A DNA stretch of 9,357 bases from an uncultured bacterium. GTDB lineage: Bacteria > Cyanobacteriota > Vampirovibrionia > Gastranaerophilales > Gastranaerophilaceae. A program made the position numbers and the translations under genes. Where the stretch lies: positions 1-9,357 of the forward strand of contig URPS01000063.1 of NCBI GenBank assembly GCA_900549855.1, in the 5' to 3' direction. A model generated the notes under the pieces. That model ran no database searches. It saw nothing but the letters and a program-made list of their open reading frames with translations, and was not told where the DNA came from. The first letter of the stretch is position 1; every line of letters begins with the position of its first letter. Below are positions 5,851 to 9,357 of the stretch, one piece after another.

Positions 5851-7458
5851 TTAACCTCCCAAACTCATCAAAATATCAAGACAACTGTTACAAGTATTGA
5901 AAACTTGAGCTGCAGCTTTATACGCAGATTGGTATTTTACTAAATCAACCAATTCTTCATTCAAATCAACACCGGTTGCATCTTTAATTTTGCTTTCAAT
6001 AGATTGAACCAATTGGTCTTGAGTATCAGCCAATGATTTGATGTTGCTTCCTGCTGCCGCAACTTTACCGACAAGATTAGTATAAAAATCATCAATTGAA
6101 TTACCGTCAAGCTCTGTCAGCTTTTCATTTCTTGTTGCAAGCATACTCTCTACATTCAGAGCATTACCAACGGCATTTTCATCAAAATTATTCAAATCTG
6201 CAAAATATGCACAAGAGATTTTCCAACATCCGTCATCTCCTAACAAATCAGAATTAATCTGGATATTCCCCGCAGTAATCCCTGTTGCCGTTTTTCCGTC
6301 AGGTCCAACAAATATTAAGTTATCCGCCGTTGTTGCTTGTAATTTACCCGTATCATTAGGATTAATGCAATATGCACCATTTCTTGTATTCAAGTCATTA
6401 AATACTTTTGCAATTGATGCCGCTAATTTATCCAAACCATTCATAACAGTACCGGCATTAATACCATTTGCGCCATCACCATTATCCGTTGCAAAGTGAA
6501 GAAGACCACCGAGAGTTCCGGAAGTTATAATTGAATTTGCATTACCTTCTACAACTTCATTTGTTGTAGGATTAACAATACTGATTACAGCATTTTCGCC
6601 ATCCCAATCATCAGGATAATTTATTGGCGGATTTTGAGCATCACAATACGCTTTTGCTGTTTGGATATCAAATTTCCCTGTAACTTCTGCGCACCTTACA
6701 ACCGCATTACCGCCAACATAAACATTAACAGCGCCGTTATGTTTTTCTTCTACAGTGATATTTGTAAATTGTGACAACTCGTTCAAAATTAAATCACGTT
6801 TATCAAGAAGGTTGTTAGCTTCAAGAGTTCCGGTTTGAGTTGTAATCAAAGCTTTGTTTACGCTAGCCAATTCTTCCAACTTATTGTTTAAATTTTGATA
6901 TTGAACATAAATTTTTGAATTCTTTAAACTTGTTTCAGACTCGCCATCACCTAATGCTTGAGTAGTATTTTCTTGCAGCTGTTTGTATTTAGAATTCATT
7001 ATTGAAGTCAATGTTTTTGCATTTTCAATAAAATTTGTTCTGGCAGTAGAACTTGCAGGATATTTATTTAAGTTGTTAACAGCTTCGTAAAATGCTGAAA
7101 GCTGGTTGTCAATTCCGGTACCTTCCAAGTCATTCAAAATATTAGACAAATCTCCCAAACCATCCAATTGGGCTTGCAATTTGCTTTGTTCGGAAAGTTG
7201 TATGCGGTAATAATTATTAAGATATTCATCATTGTAACGCATTATGTTAGCAATTTTCACACCGCCATTTGCATGAACTTGATTATTTGGATTATCACCA
7301 ATTGCACCGGCAATATTTCTTGTCGCTAAATTTGTACGTTGCTTATGATAACCTTCTGTATTCATGTTGGCTACGTTATGTGACACAACACTAATTGCTT
7401 TCTCATTTACAGAAAGCGTGTTTGCCGTCATATTTAGTGATGAAAATAAGCTAACCAT
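5851..7458 (-). CDS. flgK: Flagellar hook-associated protein FlgK (HAP1)
   Basis: FlgK forms the first junction ring on the hook. The N-terminal rod/hook-type segment is clear (MVSLFSSLNMTANTLSVNEK, then VVSHNVANMNTEGYHKQRTN, the family's NIANANTPGYSRQ-like motif). The C-terminal D0 helix LVDLVKYQSAYKAAAQVFNT closes the protein, as in all FlgK. The length of 535 residues is close to E. coli FlgK (547). The middle (about 240-430) is the variable surface region. Unusually there are seven cysteines, including a CxxC pair (C523, C526) in the C-terminal D0 helix, where exported axial proteins usually have none. GAGGT lies 5 nt before the ATG. The gene lies 78 nt downstream of its chaperone gene flgN and directly before flgL. 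Confidence 0.95.
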   Translation of the reverse strand: MVSLFSSLNMTANTLSVNEKAISVVSHNVANMNTEGYHKQRTNLATRNIAGAIGDNPNNQVHANGGVKIANIMRYNDEYLNNYYRIQLSEQSKLQAQLDGLGDLSNILNDLEGTGIDNQLSAFYEAVNNLNKYPASSTARTNFIENAKTLTSIMNSKYKQLQENTTQALGDGESETSLKNSKIYVQYQNLNNKLEELASVNKALITTQTGTLEANNLLDKRDLILNELSQFTNITVEEKHNGAVNVYVGGNAVVRCAEVTGKFDIQTAKAYCDAQNPPINYPDDWDGENAVISIVNPTTNEVVEGNANSIITSGTLGGLLHFATDNGDGANGINAGTVMNGLDKLAASIAKVFNDLNTRNGAYCINPNDTGKLQATTADNLIFVGPDGKTATGITAGNIQINSDLLGDDGCWKISCAYFADLNNFDENAVGNALNVESMLATRNEKLTELDGNSIDDFYTNLVGKVAAAGSNIKSLADTQDQLVQSIESKIKDATGVDLNEELVDLVKYQSAYKAAAQVFNTCNSCLDILMSLGG

Positions 7459-7536
7459 TATTTACCTCAACTTTACTGCTTCGCTCTGATATTTTTTTAA
7501 GAATACCAAAACTTTCCACCGGAGCCGTAGCACCGC

Positions 7537-8034
7537 TTAGATTTCTTCGTTTACTGTCCACACGTCATAATCGTGTGAATCTGTTTTACCTGCTCCGTTA
7601 TAATTACATCCTTGAGGAGCAAACGCATCAATAACTGTTTCCAACATCTTGTTGGTCATTATGATACCATGTTTTATTAATTCCACATTTTGCTGATTTA
7701 ATAACGCTAATTCTTGAAAATCGTTACAAATCTTTACTTTTCTTTCTTTTAAAGGTTCAACAAAATCCGGAGCCTCATTAGCTGCAAGTTCAATAAAACC
7801 GGACATATTAGTATCTTCACCTTTCATTGAAATTGCAAGATTTTTTCTTTCGTTTTCTAGCTTTAGAATCTGATTATTGACTGCAATGATTTTATTATCA
7901 GTTACACCCAAGTCATCAGGTTTTGCACTCTTCAATAACTCACGCTTTTCTTCAAAAAGAGCTTTCAAATTTGAATTAGCCTTGATTATTTTATCCAGAA
8001 CTTCTATTAAATTTTGAAATAATTTTCTATCCAT
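7537..8034 (-). CDS. flgN: Flagellar export chaperone FlgN
   Basis: FlgN is a cytoplasmic chaperone that holds FlgK and FlgL before export. The protein has 165 residues, is almost entirely helical and heptad-like (FQNLIEVLDKIIKANSNLKA, NNQILKLENERKNLA), and has the family's late segment of the type NxxLI...L..L (LNQQNVELIKHGIIMTNKML) followed by a short flexible tail with Gly and Tyr (QGCNYNGAGK). The position right before flgK and flgL is the classical flgMNKL arrangement and supports the call strongly. The start is 19 nt after the flgH stop, with only a weak ribosome site (ACGG), so it may depend on coupling with flgH. FlgN proteins are poorly conserved, so the identification rests on pattern and context. 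Confidence 0.85.
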   Translation of the reverse strand: MDRKLFQNLIEVLDKIIKANSNLKALFEEKRELLKSAKPDDLGVTDNKIIAVNNQILKLENERKNLAISMKGEDTNMSGFIELAANEAPDFVEPLKERKVKICNDFQELALLNQQNVELIKHGIIMTNKMLETVIDAFAPQGCNYNGAGKTDSHDYDVWTVNEEI

Positions 8035-8053
8035 ATATTTTTACCGTTAATTA

Positions 8054-8665
8054 TTAGAATAAGTATTTAACAAATCTATTAAATATACCTTCGTTTTGAT
8101 TTCTAGAAATTGCGCCTCTGCCTGATAGAGCAAATTGAAGATTAGAAACATTGTAAGAATAGATTTCTCCGTTTACATTAAGCCATCTTGGGTCAATTAC
8201 ACCTGTTACAATAAAATCCATTCTTTCATTGCCGTTAACAAGTGTTTTTTTACCTTGTACACTTAAGTTTCCGTTAGGAAGTTGTTGAACAACTTGAACA
8301 GCGATTTTATCACCAAATGTCATAGAACGTCCGCCGGCTGCTGAATTTGAAACTTCGTTAGAACCGCCGTAACCGTTTGAGTCTTTTAGAGAAAATCCAA
8401 ACCATTTATTTAAAAATGAAGTGAATGTATCAACAGTATTTGAAGACTTCTCGGAAGAATAAGTCAAGTTATCACTAACTGTAATTTTTTCACTCATTAT
8501 TATTGATAACAAATCACCTATTTGATGTGCTTGAACCCCACCAAACAAAGAGCGAGGAACACCGGCATAATTTTGTGTCGCACCAAGAGTGAATAAAGAT
8601 TCTGCCTGTACACCCATTGTCGCTGTTGTTAATATTAATGCGATTGTTAGTATAACTCTTTTCAT
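8054..8665 (-). CDS. flgH: Flagellar L-ring protein FlgH, without lipobox
   Basis: FlgH builds the outer-membrane L-ring around the flagellar rod. The 203-residue protein shows the family blocks SLFGGVQAHQIGDLLSIIMS (the GDLlsIiI core), IAVQVVQQLPNGNLSVQGKK, VTGVIDPRWLNVNGEIYSYN and the C-terminal ALSGRGAISRNQNEGIFNRF. It is slightly shorter than E. coli FlgH (about 230). The signal peptide MKRVILTIAL to GVQA is cut by signal peptidase I near residue 21. There is no cysteine anywhere, so this FlgH cannot be the lipoprotein it is in enterobacteria. GAGG (8674-8677) lies 8 nt before the ATG. A MITE-like element ends just upstream of that site. No P-ring gene (flgI) is visible in the window; it may lie further upstream. 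Confidence 0.95.
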   Translation of the reverse strand: MKRVILTIALILTTATMGVQAESLFTLGATQNYAGVPRSLFGGVQAHQIGDLLSIIMSEKITVSDNLTYSSEKSSNTVDTFTSFLNKWFGFSLKDSNGYGGSNEVSNSAAGGRSMTFGDKIAVQVVQQLPNGNLSVQGKKTLVNGNERMDFIVTGVIDPRWLNVNGEIYSYNVSNLQFALSGRGAISRNQNEGIFNRFVKYLF

Positions 8666-8688
8666 TTATTTTTCCTCAAGTCTAATTA

Positions 8689-8809
8689 AAGTTGAAAGGT
8701 TGAACAGTGGAACTGTTGAATAGTTTATTTTGTTCGCTTGCGCTCACTATTTATTTTTTATGACCGAAGGGAATTTAAAGAACTTTTTCACCATTCACCC
8801 CTTCAACTT
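8689..8809 (+). repeat. MITE-like element, copy A (flgH upstream gap)
   Basis: This ~121-bp noncoding element starts AAGTTGAAAGGTTGAA and ends CCCCTTCAACTT, so its ends are inverted repeats (AAGTTGAA at 8689-8696, TTCAACTT at 8802-8809). Inside are the words GTTCGCTTGCGCTCAC and ATGACCGAAGG. The reverse complement of 9162-9287 aligns with it over the whole length at roughly three quarters identity by eye. It fills most of the gap between the small FlgM-like gene and the flgH ribosome site. No target-site duplication was found by eye. Confidence 0.75.
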
Positions 8810-8851
8810 ATCAACTGTTATTTTCAATCCCCAGTCTTTACTTACCAATAT

Positions 8852-9124
8852 CTAGCACAAAAATTCTGCTATCACACTTCTACCATAAAGCAATCCGTAC
8901 TTTATGTCATCATCCGAAATGTTGAATTCTCCAACAGCTTTTGCACATTCTCGTACATCATTTACGTCAATTCTATCAAGAAGAGTCTGTGCAGCTGCTG
9001 TTTCTGTACCTCTAGATACTTCAACCACACCGCCATCGTCTTTTTTAGGCAAACTTTGGTTTGACTTAAACGCACTTAATGCGCTGAATTGTTGTACTGA
9101 ATTTTGTTCTATTCTTGGTAACAT
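8852..9124 (-). CDS. Small protein in flagellar operon, possible FlgM (anti-sigma-28)
   Basis: This 90-residue protein has no signal peptide or membrane segment. The N-terminal half is polar and probably disordered (Gln/Ser/Lys-rich, PKKDDGGVVEVSRGTET). The C-terminal half is predicted helical: LLDRIDVNDVRECAKAVGEF, then ISDDDIKYGLLYGRSVIAEF. This matches the layout of FlgM, a short disordered protein whose C-terminal helices, with a GEY/GEF-type turn followed by a hydrophobic/acidic helix, bind sigma-28. Its position ahead of flgN-flgK-flgL (with flgH inserted) is where flgM is often found. The identification is tentative; it may instead be a lineage-specific flagellar protein. AAGGA (9131-9135) lies 6 nt before the ATG. 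It is the only gene of the operon flanked on both sides by MITE-like copies. Confidence 0.6.
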   Translation of the reverse strand: MLPRIEQNSVQQFSALSAFKSNQSLPKKDDGGVVEVSRGTETAAAQTLLDRIDVNDVRECAKAVGEFNISDDDIKYGLLYGRSVIAEFLC

Positions 9125-9161
9125 TTTTTGTCCTTTTTGTTTTTAAGTTTGTATTTAATTT

Positions 9162-9287
9162 AGTTGAAGAGTTGAATGGTGGAAAGGCTGAAAGGTTCGT
9201 TTAATTTCCTTCGGTCATATATAAAATTGTGAGCGTTAGCGAACTTAATGAACTATTCAACTGTTTCGCTTTTCAACCTTTCAACTT
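9162..9287 (-). repeat. MITE-like element, copy B (inverted relative to copy A)
   Basis: The reverse complement begins AAGTTGAAAGGTTGAA and ends CTCTTCAACT, with the internal words GTTCGCTAACGCTCAC and ATGACCGAAGG shared with copy A. Its terminal inverted repeat is AGTTGAA (9162-9168) with TTCAACT (9280-9286). It is slightly longer than copy A because of a few added bases near the ACCATTCA word. It begins 3 nt after the stop of the upstream partial gene and lies before the ribosome site of the 90-residue gene. Confidence 0.75.
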
Positions 9288-9289
9288 AT

Positions 9290-9357
9290 TTATCCAACAA
9301 ACTTCTCCATCTGTCTGTAAATCTGATCTGCGAAACCAAAGCTTGTTCTTGGATTAT
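9290..9357 (-). CDS. flgJ: C-terminal end of a flagellar rod-binding protein (FlgJ-like), partial
   Basis: Only the last 21 residues and the stop codon (9290-9292) are in the window; the gene continues beyond 9357. The tail SFGFADQIYRQMEKFVG resembles the end of the FlgJ N-terminal rod-binding domain, where a G-G-LG-LAD-xx-xxQL pattern is typical. Ending there means that the muramidase domain of enterobacterial FlgJ is absent, as in many bacteria. The position upstream of flagellar genes on the same strand supports this. The evidence is short, and another flagellar protein cannot be excluded. Confidence 0.5.
   Translation of the reverse strand, partial: NPRTSFGFADQIYRQMEKFVG

Noticed and set aside
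8738..9146. + strand open frames of 108 and 80 codons
   Set aside because: They lie antisense to the 90-residue gene and run into the repeat elements; the - strand gene has the better start, ribosome site and operon context.
8689..9287. Invertible phase-variation switch of the FlgM-like gene
   Set aside because: The inverted copies are too diverged (roughly three quarters identical, with indels) for efficient homologous recombination, and no invertase gene is visible. The MITE/RNA-pairing view is preferred.

Overview
The window looks like chromosomal DNA from an AT-rich, motile, didermic (Gram-negative-type) bacterium. The evidence is an L-ring protein gene (flgH), an outer-membrane porin of the OprO/OprP type, and several Sec signal peptides ending in A-x-A-like sites. 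The low GC, the operon content and the intergenic repeat style would fit a gut-associated lineage such as Gastranaerophilales (Melainabacteria/Vampirovibrionia). That assignment is a guess; other low-GC flagellated diderms are possible.

Left part (1-1573, + strand): the 3' end of a tRNA, then two very AT-rich genes that overlap by one base. The first encodes an exported protein I do not recognise, the second an exported ankyrin-repeat protein. They look like a two-gene accessory unit sitting directly downstream of a tRNA. A perfect 15-bp hairpin (1779-1811) separates them from the convergent genes.

Middle (1834-4019, - strand): a formate/nitrite-family (FNT) inner-membrane channel is followed downstream by a porin P-like outer-membrane porin. 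A good intrinsic terminator lies between them. Together they could move small anions across both membranes, but this is inferred from adjacency only.

4020-4756 holds no gene I trust. It is a cluster of at least four repeat or hairpin elements, including two 47-bp direct repeats 109 bp apart, plus a possible truncated + strand gene end and a terminator hairpin.

Right part (4757-9357, - strand): a flagellar operon read as flgJ end, a small FlgM-like gene, flgH, flgN, flgK, flgL. It supplies the rod/P-L ring stage and then the hook-filament junction: FlgN is the export chaperone for FlgK and FlgL, and the small gene sits where the anti-sigma-28 factor FlgM would be expected. The two gaps around the small gene each carry one copy of a ~125-bp MITE-like element, in opposite orientation. 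These inverted copies are the most unusual feature of the window. FlgH without a lipobox, the seven cysteines of FlgK and a 36-codon ORF overlapping the flgK start are further oddities.
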